The position numbers and the translations under genes are program-made. From DATKUC01 sp964577375 (GTDB taxonomy: Bacteria > Spirochaetota > Spirochaetia > DSM-27196 > DATKUC01), in the NCBI GenBank assembly GCA_964577375.1, contig CAZNYW010000006.1:36754-100753 (forward strand): 64,000 nucleotides of DNA, read 5' to 3'. Below are positions 16,459-26,053 of this stretch, piece after piece (positions within the stretch are counted from its first letter, which is position 1; the number at the start of each line of letters is the position of its first letter). The notes below the pieces were generated by a model. That model was not told the origin of the DNA, ran no database searches, and saw only the letters and a list, made by a program, of their open reading frames with translations.

Positions 16459-17649
16459 ATGTTCAAAGTTCGTACGCTGAACAATATCTCTAAGAAGGGA
16501 CTTTCGCTTTTCTCAAAGGACAGCTATGCGCTCGGTGCAGAGATGGACAATCCCGACGCGATCATCCTTCGCAGCTTCAACCTTCATGAGGAGCCGATTC
16601 CGCAGAGCGTGCTGGCAATTGCGCGCGCCGGAGCCGGCGTCAACAATATCCCGATAGACGACTGTACCCGCCGTGGGGTCATAGTTTTCAATACCCCCGG
16701 CGCCAACGCCAACAGCGTCAAGGAGCTGGTGATTGCCGCATTGCTTCTGTCGGCACGCAGTATTCATCAGGGTCTCGCGTGGACCGATTCGATCCGCGGC
16801 AAGGGCGCCGAGGTCACAAAGCTCGTGGAAAAGGAGAAGTCCCACTTCGCAGGGACGGAGATACTCGGGAAAAAGCTCGGGGTGGTCGGACTCGGCGCTA
16901 TTGGCGCGATGGTCGCGAACGCTGCAATAGGCATGGGGATGGAGGTCGTCGGATTCGATCCCTTCATCTCGGTAGAGAACGCCTGGGGCCTCAGCCGCAC
17001 GGTCCGACGGGCGCGAACGCTGGAAAGCCTCTTCGCCGAGGCCGACTACATCACCCTGCACGTGCCGCTCACCGACGACACCAGGAACATGATCAACAGG
17101 ACGAGGATCGCCGCCATGAAACGCGGAGTGCGCGTGATGAATTTCGCTCGCGGCGGCCTGGTCAACAATCAGGACGTCCTGCAGGCGATCGACGCCGGAC
17201 AGATTGCAGGCTATGTCACCGACTTCCCGGAAGACGACATCCTCGGCCATGCCGGGGTCCTCTGCGTGCCCCACCTGGGCGCCTCCACCGAGGAGGCGGA
17301 GGACAACTGCGCGGTGATGGCCGCCGAACAGCTCAAAGCGTTCCTCGAGACCGGCAACGTTCAGAACTCGGTGAACTTCCCCTCGTGCCAGATGGACCTG
17401 AACCATCGCACGCGAATTCTCGTGGCGAACCGCAACATCCCCAACATGGTCGGACAGATTACGACCGTTCTTGCAAACGAGGGGATAAACATCGCCGACC
17501 TGCTCAACCGTCACCGCGACGAGGTCGCCTACAACATCATCGACATCGAGGGCGATCTGCCCGACAAGGTGGTGGACGGTATCCGGCACATCGAGGGCGT
17601 TATCATGGTCCGCATTATCCGTCCGAAGGCGGCGCAGCCCGGTTCATGA
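16459..17649 (+). CDS. serA: D-3-phosphoglycerate dehydrogenase
   Basis: 396 aa. First step of serine synthesis: 3-phosphoglycerate + NAD to 3-phosphohydroxypyruvate. NAD site GVVGLGAIG near residue 144; catalytic Arg in NFARGGLV, Glu in the PEDD region, and His in VPHLGAST are present. The C-terminal 75 residues are an ACT domain (NIPNMVGQITTVLANEGINIADL), usually the serine sensor; the ASB domain is absent, so this is the short ACT type. The Shine-Dalgarno GGAGGA lies 4-5 nt before ATG 16459. Its 3' end overlaps the convergent ABC gene by 35 nt. Confidence 0.93.
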   Translation: MFKVRTLNNISKKGLSLFSKDSYALGAEMDNPDAIILRSFNLHEEPIPQSVLAIARAGAGVNNIPIDDCTRRGVIVFNTPGANANSVKELVIAALLLSARSIHQGLAWTDSIRGKGAEVTKLVEKEKSHFAGTEILGKKLGVVGLGAIGAMVANAAIGMGMEVVGFDPFISVENAWGLSRTVRRARTLESLFAEADYITLHVPLTDDTRNMINRTRIAAMKRGVRVMNFARGGLVNNQDVLQAIDAGQIAGYVTDFPEDDILGHAGVLCVPHLGASTEEAEDNCAVMAAEQLKAFLETGNVQNSVNFPSCQMDLNHRTRILVANRNIPNMVGQITTVLANEGINIADLLNRHRDEVAYNIIDIEGDLPDKVVDGIRHIEGVIMVRIIRPKAAQPGS

Positions 17650-19441
17650 ACTGGGTCTCGTAGAGCCTGCGGTACAGACCACGCTGCTGCAGCAGTGCGT
17701 TGTGTGTGCCCTGCTGAACGATCCTTCCACCGTCGATTACCAGGATGTTGTCCGCCGAACGTACCGTCGAAAGTCTGTGGGCAATGACCACCGCCGTCCT
17801 TCCGCTGAACACATCTTCGAGCGCGCTCTGGATCAGCGCCTCGGTCGCGGAGTCGATGTTCGCCGTGGCCTCGTCGAGAATCAGTATCTTTGGATCACAG
17901 ATGACCGCCCGCGCCAGGCAGAGGAGCTGGCGCTGGCCGACGCTCAGGTTGGCGGCGCTCTCCTGGATTACGGTGTCATACCCATCCGGAAGCAGCTCGA
18001 TGAACCGGTCGGCCTTGACGCGCCGGCATGCCTCCCTCATCTGCTCTTCTCCCGCCTCGGGAACGCCGAATCGCACGTTTTCACGGATGGTCCCGGCAAA
18101 GAGAAAGGGATCCTGGGGAACGATGGCGAGGTGGCGACGGTAGGCCGCCGCCGACAGGGTGCGGAGGTCCAGTCCGTCCACGAGGACCGAGCCCGAGTCG
18201 ATGTCGTAGAAGCGTGAGATGATGTTGGCTATCGAGGTTTTTCCGGCTCCGGTCGGTCCGACAAGAGCGACCGTGGTTCCGGCAGGAACCGCAAACGACA
18301 CGTGCCTCAGTACCGGCGAATCCGCTTCGTAGGAAAAAACAACATCGTCAAATTCAATATTCCCGGCGAATGATGAAAGCTCGCGCGCGTCCACCGGATC
18401 GGTGACTTCAGGCTCGGTATCAAGAAGGTCGAGAATCTGCTCGCCTCCGGCCATCGCCGCCTGGGCCGTATTGTAGATCTGGCTCAGCTCGCGGATGGGC
18501 TGGAAAAACTGGCTCACATAGGAGAGAAAGGCGACGACCACGCCGAGCGTTGCCGTGTGGTGAGCCACCGAGAGACCTCCGGCGAGCAGAACGATCGCGG
18601 TTGCAGCGATTCCCAGAAAGTCGACTGCGGGCAGAAAGGCGAACGAGAGGGTCATCGCCCGGATATTCGCGTCCCGGTTGTCCTGGTTGAAACGGTCGAA
18701 CCGTTCTCGTGAGCGGGATTCCTGCGCGAAGGCCTGGATCACCCGCATACCCGAAATGTCCTCCGCCAGGTCGCCGACAATCGAAGCGACGGACTTGCGT
18801 GTCCGGCGGAACGCGGACTTCGCGCGGGTGGAAAAAATCCGCGTAGCGAGAAACATCACCGGAATCACGGTGAAGCTGAGCAGCGCCAGTACCGGGTCGA
18901 GAGAGAGCATGATCACCACGGTCCCGGCGAGGAGGAGGCTGTCCCCGAGCACCGTCACAATGCCCTGCGAAAGAAGGTCGTTCATCACGCCCACGTCGTT
19001 GATCACCCGCGAAACGGTGACGCCGACGATGTGACGGTCGTGATAGCCGAGGTGAAGCGCCTGCAGATGGGCGAAGAGCTTCTCTCGCAGGGTCGCGAGC
19101 ACCCGCTGGCCGACCCAGGAGAGCGTGTAGCGCAGCCCCATCTCAGAGAGAAAGGCGCCGGCGTACGCGGCGACGAGCAGAGCTGAGGTGCGGACGAGCC
19201 CGGGAAGGTCGTTTCTCGTGATGTTCCCGTCGATCGCAACCTTCAGCAGATAGGGCACGAGCAGGCTCAGACCGGTGGAACAGAGCATGAGGAGAATGGC
19301 CGCGGCCATGCGTCCACGGTAGGGACTGAGAAACGGGAGAAGACGGCGAACCGTCTTTGGATCGAACGCCTTCCCGTCCTGCTCTACCGCAAAACCGTGC
19401 ATGGCGCGGCGGGGGCCCATGTGGCCGGTTGACCCGATCAT
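17615..19441 (-). CDS. ABC exporter half-transporter, subunit 2 (catalytic Walker B)
   Basis: 608 aa. N-terminal six-helix exporter domain (about 45-330), C-terminal ATPase with Walker A GPTGAGKTS, signature LSVGQ (deviating from LSGGQ) and Walker B LILDEATAN with the catalytic Glu. Its ATG overlaps the stop of subunit 1 as ATGA (4 nt), so the two are co-translated. The altered signature here and the altered Walker B in the partner would together form one degenerate nucleotide site, as in TM287/288- or BmrCD-type heterodimers. Substrate unknown: lipid-like or drug-like export is typical for the family. Confidence 0.93.
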   Translation of the reverse strand: MIGSTGHMGPRRAMHGFAVEQDGKAFDPKTVRRLLPFLSPYRGRMAAAILLMLCSTGLSLLVPYLLKVAIDGNITRNDLPGLVRTSALLVAAYAGAFLSEMGLRYTLSWVGQRVLATLREKLFAHLQALHLGYHDRHIVGVTVSRVINDVGVMNDLLSQGIVTVLGDSLLLAGTVVIMLSLDPVLALLSFTVIPVMFLATRIFSTRAKSAFRRTRKSVASIVGDLAEDISGMRVIQAFAQESRSRERFDRFNQDNRDANIRAMTLSFAFLPAVDFLGIAATAIVLLAGGLSVAHHTATLGVVVAFLSYVSQFFQPIRELSQIYNTAQAAMAGGEQILDLLDTEPEVTDPVDARELSSFAGNIEFDDVVFSYEADSPVLRHVSFAVPAGTTVALVGPTGAGKTSIANIISRFYDIDSGSVLVDGLDLRTLSAAAYRRHLAIVPQDPFLFAGTIRENVRFGVPEAGEEQMREACRRVKADRFIELLPDGYDTVIQESAANLSVGQRQLLCLARAVICDPKILILDEATANIDSATEALIQSALEDVFSGRTAVVIAHRLSTVRSADNILVIDGGRIVQQGTHNALLQQRGLYRRLYETQFMNRAAPPSDG

Positions 19442-21204
19442 GGCCGCTCCTCGGAAGGGAGTGAATCGCCGCTGAGCTGTGAGCTGCATATCCGCCGGAA
19501 GAGCTCCGAGCCGGCAAGCAGCGAGGCGTGGTCTCCTATGGCGCTGATCCGCCCGCCTTCCATCAGGATTATGAGGTCGGCGGTCCGCACCGTGCTCAGG
19601 CGGTGCGCGATGATGAAAGAGGTCCGCCCCGCCATGAGAGAGGCGAGCTCGGCCTGAATGCTCTGCTCGGTCTGCGTGTCTACGCTCGAGGTTGCGTCGT
19701 CGAGAAGCAGAATCCGAGGATTCTTCAGAAGGGCGCGGGCGATGGCGATGCGCTGCTTCTGGCCGCCGGAGAGGGTCACGCCCATCTCCCCGACCGCGGT
19801 GTCATATCCGCGCTCGGTCTCGGTGATGAACTGATGCGCCTGCGCGGCCTGCGCGGCCCGGATTATCTCCTCTTCGGTTGCATTCGCGCTTCCGAGAGCG
19901 ATGTTCTCCCTGATGGTCGTCCCGAAGAGCACCGCCTCCTGCATGACTATGCCGATCTGGTCCCTGAGAGATGCAACGGTAACGTCCCGGATGTCGTTAC
20001 CGTCGATGGTGATGCGGCCGTCGGTGACGTCGTAGAAGCGGGGAATCAGGTTCATGATGGTAGTCTTTCCCGAGCCGGTCTCTCCGAGGAGAGCCACCGA
20101 CAGGCCCGGCCTCGCTTCGAAGCTGATGTCGGTCAGGGTGCCCTGCCGCCCGGTGTAGGAAAAGCCCACGTTCTCGAACCGGACCCGTCCTTCGATCCGT
20201 GGCATTGTCCGCGCGCCGGGCCGGTCGCTTACCTCCGAGCGGGCATCGAGTACCTCGAAAACGCGCTGGCCGGAAGAGGCTGCCATGCCTACAACCGGCG
20301 CAATCTGGCCCATCATCCGTACCGGCTGTGCGAGCTGGCCGAGATAGGTGAGAAATGCGACGAGCAGCCCGAACGAAACACGTCCCTGCACGATGAGGTA
20401 GCCGCCGTACCCGACGACGATGACCGTGGAGAGGTTTGCGATGAGACTCATCAACGGTCCGTTCACCGACTGGATGCGCGCAGAGGTGCGGGAAAGCTCG
20501 AACCATCGCAGGTTCTCCTCGCGAAACCGTTCGATCTCAGCGCGCTCCTGTACGAAGGCCTTGACGATCCGGGCACCCCGGAGATTCTGCTCGACGCGGG
20601 TCGTCAGCACCGCAAGCTGCTGCTGTACCCGGTAGGAGAGTGGACGGATCCGGTTTCCGTAGACGACGGCCCGCCAGACCAGCAGCGGCATGAGGAGAAG
20701 GCTGAGCGCGGCGAGGGCAGGGCTCATCGCAACCATCACCGCCGTGGTTGCGACAAGGAGGAAGGCCCCCTCCACCAGCCGCTGAGAAGCGCGTCCGGTA
20801 AGGAATCGGATTCGCTCCACGTCCTGAATGGCGCGCGAAAGGAGCTGGCCGTTTTCCGCCCGATCGTGAAATGAAAAACTGAGCCCGGTGAGCCGCTCGT
20901 GCATCGTGCGCCGAAGGTCGTAGGCAACGCCCTGTGAATAGGTTTCGACGATCCGGCCCTGAAAGAAGGTGAGGACACCCTTCACCAGCGCCAACCCGAG
21001 CACCGCGCCAACGCCGGCGAGGAGCAGACGAAGGTCGCCCGGCTTCATGCCGCGGTCGATGGTGAGCCGGACTGCCTGAGGGATGAGAAGCGAAAGAAGG
21101 TCGATTCCGAGCATCAAAACCAATCCGGCGGCGACACGGGACGCGTAGGGTCTTAGAAAGCCATAGATGCGGAACAGGGCGGATGAGCGACGGTGAGACT
21201 TCAT
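19438..21204 (-). CDS. ABC exporter half-transporter, subunit 1 (degenerate Walker B)
   Basis: 588 aa, fused exporter membrane domain and ATPase. Walker A GETGSGKTT, canonical signature LSGGQ, but Walker B LLLDDATSS has Asp where the catalytic Glu belongs. A Glu-to-Asp change in one subunit is the hallmark of asymmetric heterodimeric exporters. ATG 21204 has CGGAG about 8 nt upstream. First gene of a two-gene operon with subunit 2. No adjacent regulator indicates a substrate. Confidence 0.93.
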   Translation of the reverse strand: MKSHRRSSALFRIYGFLRPYASRVAAGLVLMLGIDLLSLLIPQAVRLTIDRGMKPGDLRLLLAGVGAVLGLALVKGVLTFFQGRIVETYSQGVAYDLRRTMHERLTGLSFSFHDRAENGQLLSRAIQDVERIRFLTGRASQRLVEGAFLLVATTAVMVAMSPALAALSLLLMPLLVWRAVVYGNRIRPLSYRVQQQLAVLTTRVEQNLRGARIVKAFVQERAEIERFREENLRWFELSRTSARIQSVNGPLMSLIANLSTVIVVGYGGYLIVQGRVSFGLLVAFLTYLGQLAQPVRMMGQIAPVVGMAASSGQRVFEVLDARSEVSDRPGARTMPRIEGRVRFENVGFSYTGRQGTLTDISFEARPGLSVALLGETGSGKTTIMNLIPRFYDVTDGRITIDGNDIRDVTVASLRDQIGIVMQEAVLFGTTIRENIALGSANATEEEIIRAAQAAQAHQFITETERGYDTAVGEMGVTLSGGQKQRIAIARALLKNPRILLLDDATSSVDTQTEQSIQAELASLMAGRTSFIIAHRLSTVRTADLIILMEGGRISAIGDHASLLAGSELFRRICSSQLSGDSLPSEERP

Positions 21205-21271
21205 GCGTGTACTCCGGTCGTGATATCACGAAAGCCGGGCAGTGGGCAACAAGCCGGCCCGGCCGCTTCGC

Positions 21272-21300
21272 TTCACCCGCGGCTGCATCTCTGATAGAGT
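21272..21300 (+). promoter_or_regulatory. Promoter of the dual immunophilin gene
   Basis: TTCACC (21272-21277), 17-nt spacer, TAGAGT (21295-21300); leader of about 34 nt with GGAGGA before ATG 21341. Confidence 0.45.
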
Positions 21301-21340
21301 GCCCTATCGGCCCAAGAATCTTTTCTGGAGGAAATCCTGC

Positions 21341-22408
21341 ATGATGATCATACGACTCCGGCGATTTTTTGCGATATTCTGTACTGCCGGACTTCTCACT
21401 GTTGCTCTTACGGGCGCGTTTGCCCAGGACAATCTGTCGAACGGTGTCTATGCGAAAATGGTAACTTCGCGGGGAACCATCGTCCTCGAGCTCTTTTACC
21501 AGAAAGCGCCCCTCGCGGTGATCAACTTTGCCGGCCTCGCGGAGGGCAAGCTCGGCACCACCCGCGGCTCGGGCACGCACTTCTACGACGGGCTGGTGTT
21601 TCACCGGGTGGTGAAGACGCCGAAGCCTTTTGTCATTCAGGGCGGCGATCCCTACGGCACCGATCCCAAGCGTGCGGGCACCGGCGGACCGGGCTACACC
21701 TGGCCCGACGAGATCGTTCCCGGACTCAACCACGACAGCGCGGGAATACTCTCCATGGCGAACAGCGGTCCGGACACCAACGGGAGCCAGTTCTTCATCA
21801 CGCTGGCGCCGGCACCCTTTCTGGACGGCCACTACACCGTGTTCGGCCGCGTAGTTCAGGGCATGGATGTGGTCAACAGCATCGAAAAGGGCGATCAGAT
21901 CAGGAAGGTGACGATTCTACGGATCGGGTCCGCGGCGCAGGACTTCCGCGACGACCAGCAGGCATTCGATGCGGCGAAGGCGAAGGTGCTTGCCGACCGC
22001 GCGCAGGCGTCGAAACAGGCGCTCGAATCGAGCCTCGCTCAGATCAGAAAGAAATGGCCTAACGCGCAGGTGGGAGCCGACAACATCCGCTACATCGTTG
22101 AGAAACAGGGATCCGGAGACAAGCCGAAAAGCGGCGAAACGGTCACCATGGACTATACCGCGAGCCTGATCGACGGCACGCAGTTCGACAGCTCCGACAA
22201 GCACGGGCCGGTGGTCTTCCCGGTTGATTCCGGCAGGATGCGCCTTCCCGGCTGGGACAAGATGGCTCAGGATATGCGGCCGGGTGAAAAGCGGTTGGTG
22301 ATCCTCCCGCCGGATCAGGCATTCGGAGCGCAGGGCGTACCGGGGGCGATTCCTCCGAATTCGGTCATTGTCCTTGATCTGACGCTCGTGTCGGTCAAGA
22401 CGAAGTAG
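21341..22408 (+). CDS. Secreted cyclophilin-FKBP dual peptidyl-prolyl isomerase
   Basis: 355 aa. Signal peptide about 1-29 with an AFA|QD-type cleavage site. Residues about 38-190 are a cyclophilin: FYDGLVFHRV, FVIQGGDP, MANSGPDTNGSQFFIT, FLDGHYTVFGRV include the catalytic Arg and the Gln-Phe pair. After a helical charged linker (about 205-250), residues about 262-355 form an FKBP domain (GETVTMDYTASLIDGTQFDSS... LPPDQAFG). Bacterial cyclophilin-FKBP fusions are known as dual-family immunophilins. It should act as a folding catalyst in the periplasm. Shine-Dalgarno GGAGGA 8 nt upstream of ATG. Convergent with the cyclase gene, only 2 nt apart. Confidence 0.93.
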   Translation: MMIIRLRRFFAIFCTAGLLTVALTGAFAQDNLSNGVYAKMVTSRGTIVLELFYQKAPLAVINFAGLAEGKLGTTRGSGTHFYDGLVFHRVVKTPKPFVIQGGDPYGTDPKRAGTGGPGYTWPDEIVPGLNHDSAGILSMANSGPDTNGSQFFITLAPAPFLDGHYTVFGRVVQGMDVVNSIEKGDQIRKVTILRIGSAAQDFRDDQQAFDAAKAKVLADRAQASKQALESSLAQIRKKWPNAQVGADNIRYIVEKQGSGDKPKSGETVTMDYTASLIDGTQFDSSDKHGPVVFPVDSGRMRLPGWDKMAQDMRPGEKRLVILPPDQAFGAQGVPGAIPPNSVIVLDLTLVSVKTK

Positions 22409-22410
22409 CG

Positions 22411-24570
22411 CTAGTCGAGCTGCTCGTAGCCCTCTCTGAGGTCTTCCAGATACTGAGAGAGCTCTCCCGATTTCTCCTTCAGCAGCGCGAGCTGCCCCTC
22501 TTCCGGCCCGGACATGCTCTTCATCCGGGCCAGGTCTATCTGCATCTGCTTCAGCGAGTTGAGCGCCCCGTTGGTACGGAGATGAAGCATCTCCTTCTCA
22601 TTCCGGAGCTCGCGGAATGATTGCTGCTGCTTGTGAATCTGGTCGATCGACCGTCCGTACTCTTCGGCCATCCGCTCGTCGGACGCCTCCTTCTTGCGCT
22701 CGGTGAGTCGGACGAGGTCCTTTTCCAGCTCTCCCATCGGAATCGAATTGATTATCTGCTCGAGCTCCCGGTCACGCGCATCGAGCTCCTTGATCTGGTT
22801 CACGTAGTTCTCGAGCAGCGGAACAAAGTCCTCGCCCAGCGGGGATTCGCCTTTTCCGAAGCTCTTCAGCTGGCCGACGATGGCAATTCGGACAGCGTCG
22901 GCCTGAGCGGCCGGCGAATTGTCGGTCGGGACGGATTCGCTCGCCGCTTCCCTGTCACGGAGCCGTCTGCCGCCGCGCGTGCCGAAACGGGCTCCCGCCT
23001 CCAGAAGCTTCTTTCGCAGATCGCGCTCCTTCGCCTTGTAGACCGGGAGGTGGGAAAAAAGACCGATCGCCATTCCGCCCACCGGAAAGATGAACCAGGG
23101 GAAGCCCGGCGAGGTGATCATGTTCAGCATGAACAGGAAGCCGCTCACCGCGATGTTGGAAACGAAGTGAGATACCCAGGAATCGCGCACTTTGTTGAGC
23201 TTCCGCAGAATCCGAAGGTGCTCCCGGTTGAGATTCTCTATGGAGTCGATCTCGTCCGCCTCTTTCGCCTTCCGGCGGACGTTCGCGTAGTGAGTGATAA
23301 GGCCGATCGCCCAGCCTCCGGCCGGGATGAGAAACCAGGGAAATCCGGCGCCGGTCGTGAACCAGATCACGGCAAGTATGGCGTTGACGGTGATATAGGA
23401 GCCCATATGGCCACGGAAGCCGATCTTCATCCGGGTCGCCCGGTCGGCTACGTGCCGCCGGTACTCATCGACGAGGTTGTCGCTTCCCGCGGCACCGCTG
23501 AACGCTCCGAAATCGGCAGCGAGGGCCCGGTCCCAGTTCCCGACGGACGCCCTGTCGCGGACCTCTTCGTCCCAGTCGGACCAGTCTCCGTGACGGATGC
23601 GTCTGCGGATGTCCCGGCGAGCTTCGCGCGCGGCTTCGCGTGCCACTCGGGGACGCTCCTGACGACTGTCCCGCCAGTCCAGCCGGTCGCTCTGCTCACC
23701 GACGCGTGTTTCGATCTCCCTGGCGATGTCACGGGCCCATCGCTCCCATCCTCCGCTTCGTCCCTGCGAGACCCCGCCTGAGGTGTCGCTGCCGGCGGGG
23801 GCGGGGGCGGCCCCGGTCTGCGCCTCGCCCGCTGTGCGCGCTGCAAGGATCCCTTTTCGCGCGAGAGACTTGAGCTCCTCCTCGCCCGCCTCCGAACGCA
23901 CCCGGAGAATGGTGCGGGCTTCATCGAGCGATATCCGCCGGCCACGCTGCTTTATCTCGCGCAGCACGAGCGTCCGGAGCTCCTCCGGTGCCGGCTCTCC
24001 GGCAGGCGGCGCCTCTGCGGCAGGCCTCTCGCCTGTCGATTTCGCCGCCTCCGTGTCCACCACGATCTGGTAGGCGCGAATGGGACGGCTTATGTTTTTC
24101 AGCGACACTTCGCCGATGGGATCGATGGTCTCCTCGACCTTGCTGGAAACGAGGTTGTACACCTCCTGGGAGATGCAGATTGTACCGGGTTTCGCAAGCT
24201 CTTCGAGCCGCTGGGCGATATTTATTCCTTCGCCGACCGCGTCGTCCTCGAAAAAGTAGATGTCGCCGAGATGGACTCCGACTCGCAGCGAGAGCTCGAG
24301 CCCGGGATGGGATTGCCGATACTCGACGACTGCCCGCTGGATTGCGGCCGAACAGCGCACCGCATTGACCGTGTTCGGGAAATCGATGAGCGCCGTATCC
24401 CCCTGGATCCGGATTACCTTTCCCCCGTGCTCGGTTGAAAGCGCTGCAACCGTTTTATTGTGTTCTCTCATGAGGGCGAGCGCGCTGTCTTCGTCGCGCT
24501 CCATGAGCCGGCTGAACCCGACGATATCGGCGTGAACCACCGCGGAGAGCCGGTATTCTTTCTGGTCCAT
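22411..24570 (-). CDS. Class III adenylate/guanylate cyclase fused to tandem 2TM units
   Basis: 719 aa. Residues about 1-170: class III cyclase with metal-binding D15 (HADIVGF) and D58 (IQGD), and Asn/Arg of the transition state in GINIAQRLEE; the base-contacting Lys before GD is Arg here (VIRIQGD). Residues 185-360 are low-complexity, then Arg-rich. Two copies of a 2TM unit follow, each with the phrase GFPWF followed by IPAGG or FPVGG and GLxxH/YA. A long coiled coil ends the protein. Membrane-tethered cyclic-nucleotide production seems likely; the substrate is uncertain. ATG 24570 follows TATTGT by 10 nt; an upstream in-frame ATG at 24708 would overlap the radA promoter and start. Confidence 0.85.
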   Translation of the reverse strand: MDQKEYRLSAVVHADIVGFSRLMERDEDSALALMREHNKTVAALSTEHGGKVIRIQGDTALIDFPNTVNAVRCSAAIQRAVVEYRQSHPGLELSLRVGVHLGDIYFFEDDAVGEGINIAQRLEELAKPGTICISQEVYNLVSSKVEETIDPIGEVSLKNISRPIRAYQIVVDTEAAKSTGERPAAEAPPAGEPAPEELRTLVLREIKQRGRRISLDEARTILRVRSEAGEEELKSLARKGILAARTAGEAQTGAAPAPAGSDTSGGVSQGRSGGWERWARDIAREIETRVGEQSDRLDWRDSRQERPRVAREAAREARRDIRRRIRHGDWSDWDEEVRDRASVGNWDRALAADFGAFSGAAGSDNLVDEYRRHVADRATRMKIGFRGHMGSYITVNAILAVIWFTTGAGFPWFLIPAGGWAIGLITHYANVRRKAKEADEIDSIENLNREHLRILRKLNKVRDSWVSHFVSNIAVSGFLFMLNMITSPGFPWFIFPVGGMAIGLFSHLPVYKAKERDLRKKLLEAGARFGTRGGRRLRDREAASESVPTDNSPAAQADAVRIAIVGQLKSFGKGESPLGEDFVPLLENYVNQIKELDARDRELEQIINSIPMGELEKDLVRLTERKKEASDERMAEEYGRSIDQIHKQQQSFRELRNEKEMLHLRTNGALNSLKQMQIDLARMKSMSGPEEGQLALLKEKSGELSQYLEDLREGYEQLD

Positions 24571-24580
24571 GACGGTTTCC

Positions 24581-24609
24581 ACAATAGAACGCCCCGACCC
24601 GTTCGTCAA
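24581..24609 (-). promoter_or_regulatory. Promoter of the cyclase gene
   Basis: Minus strand: TTGACG (24609-24604), 17-nt spacer, TATTGT (24586-24581), 10 nt, ATG 24570. Leader at most 3-4 nt. Confidence 0.6.
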
Positions 24610-24663
24610 TGTAGGCGCGTGGCAAAGGCGGCAAAAGTCCCTATACTGTCGCGGGAGCAGGAG

Positions 24664-26052
24664 ATGGGCAAAACAAAAATACGGTACGTCTGCAGCGTGT
24701 GTGAGCATCAGGAGCCGAAATGGCTCGGACGCTGCCCGGTGTGCAACGAATGGAACACTTTCGTGGAGTCCGCAGAGCCGGCGGGGAGCGCGAAGGGCGC
24801 GAGGTCACGTGCGGCACGGACCGGATCGAAGGCGGTTGCGCGTCAGGTAATCCCGATCAATGCGGTGAAGACAGGCGAGCAGGTCCGGTGGCCGACCGGA
24901 ATGCAGGAGCTCGACCGCGTGCTCGGCGGCGGAATCGTTCCCGGATCGACGACGCTCGTGGGCGGGGAGCCGGGCATCGGCAAGTCCACCCTGATGATTC
25001 AGGCGGCAGGTCTCGCGACGGTTCCGGCCGCCCGCCTCTACCTTGCCGGAGAGGAGGCGCCCGCGCAGCTCAAGACGCGGGCCGAACGTGTCGGCCTTGC
25101 CCGGGCACCTATCAGCATCACCACCACAACCGAGCTCGACCCCGTGCTTCGGCTTCTCGACGAACAGAAGCCCTCTCTGCTCATCGTGGATTCAATCCAG
25201 ACCCTGCACTCGGCCGAGGCCGGCGATATTCCCGGCACGGTGAACCAGATCAAGTACTGCGCGCTCGAGCTCTCCGAATGGGCGCGCGAGACCGGCTCCG
25301 CCCTGTTTCTTGTCGCGCACATCACCAAGGAGGGGAGCATCGCAGGACCGAAGATCCTCGAGCACATGGTGGACGCGGTCCTCTATTTCGACCAGTCGGA
25401 GGGAGACGCGCGCTTCCTGCGCGCAACGAAGAACCGTTTCGGCCCCACCGATGAGGTCGGGATATTCACCATGCAGAGCACGGGGCTGATGCAGGTGAGC
25501 GACCCCTCCTCCCTTTTTCTTGTTCGCCGCAAGGGCAACGTTCCGCCCGGAGTGGTGGTTGCGCCGGTCTACGAGGGGAGCCGGATACTTCTGGTGGAAA
25601 TTCAGGCGCTCACTGTCCCGGCGAAGGGCGGAATCTCCCGTGTCTTTTCCGACCGCATCGACACAGGGCGGGTGTCACGTCTTGCCGCGGTACTGGAGAA
25701 GCATCTGGGGCTGCGCTTCTCGGATCAGGACATATACGTGAACGTGGCCGGCGGGATGAAGATCGGCGAGGTCGGCATCGATCTTCCACTTGCACTGGCT
25801 CTCTACTCCGCGCGGACCGGAATTCCCATGGGTCCGGAGGTGACGGTGACCGGTGAGCTGAGCCTTGCCGGCGAAGTCCGTCCCGTGCAGGCTCTGCGCC
25901 GCCGTATCCGGGCGGCCGTCGAGATGAGCTTCAAGAGCTGCATCGGGCCGGCGGCGGTGCGTGAGGGAGAGCAGTGCGAAGAGGCATGGATTCCCACCGA
26001 AACAGTCAACGCCGCAGTGAAGGCCGCTTTCGGTGAACGGCGAGGCGGGTGA
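24664..26052 (+). CDS. radA: DNA repair protein RadA/Sms
   Basis: 462 aa. Branch-migration helicase in homologous recombination. N-terminal zinc finger CSVC...CPVC (residues 10-28), Walker A GGEPGIGKST near 105, the RadA-specific KNRFG motif near 260, and a C-terminal Lon-like domain (IYVNVAGGMKIGEVGIDLPLALAL). Start ATG 24664 has GGAGCAGGAG immediately upstream. A TATACT at 24642-24647 is the likely -10, giving a leader near 10 nt. Convergent with the TraB-like gene at 2 nt distance. Confidence 0.96.
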   Translation: MGKTKIRYVCSVCEHQEPKWLGRCPVCNEWNTFVESAEPAGSAKGARSRAARTGSKAVARQVIPINAVKTGEQVRWPTGMQELDRVLGGGIVPGSTTLVGGEPGIGKSTLMIQAAGLATVPAARLYLAGEEAPAQLKTRAERVGLARAPISITTTTELDPVLRLLDEQKPSLLIVDSIQTLHSAEAGDIPGTVNQIKYCALELSEWARETGSALFLVAHITKEGSIAGPKILEHMVDAVLYFDQSEGDARFLRATKNRFGPTDEVGIFTMQSTGLMQVSDPSSLFLVRRKGNVPPGVVVAPVYEGSRILLVEIQALTVPAKGGISRVFSDRIDTGRVSRLAAVLEKHLGLRFSDQDIYVNVAGGMKIGEVGIDLPLALALYSARTGIPMGPEVTVTGELSLAGEVRPVQALRRRIRAAVEMSFKSCIGPAAVREGEQCEEAWIPTETVNAAVKAAFGERRGG

Positions 26053-26053
26053 C

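Noticed and set aside
14445..16484. A 679-codon minus-strand open frame opposite aspS
   Set aside because: It is the antisense shadow of a complete AspRS gene; GC-rich third positions keep the opposite strand open. No family motif in its translation.
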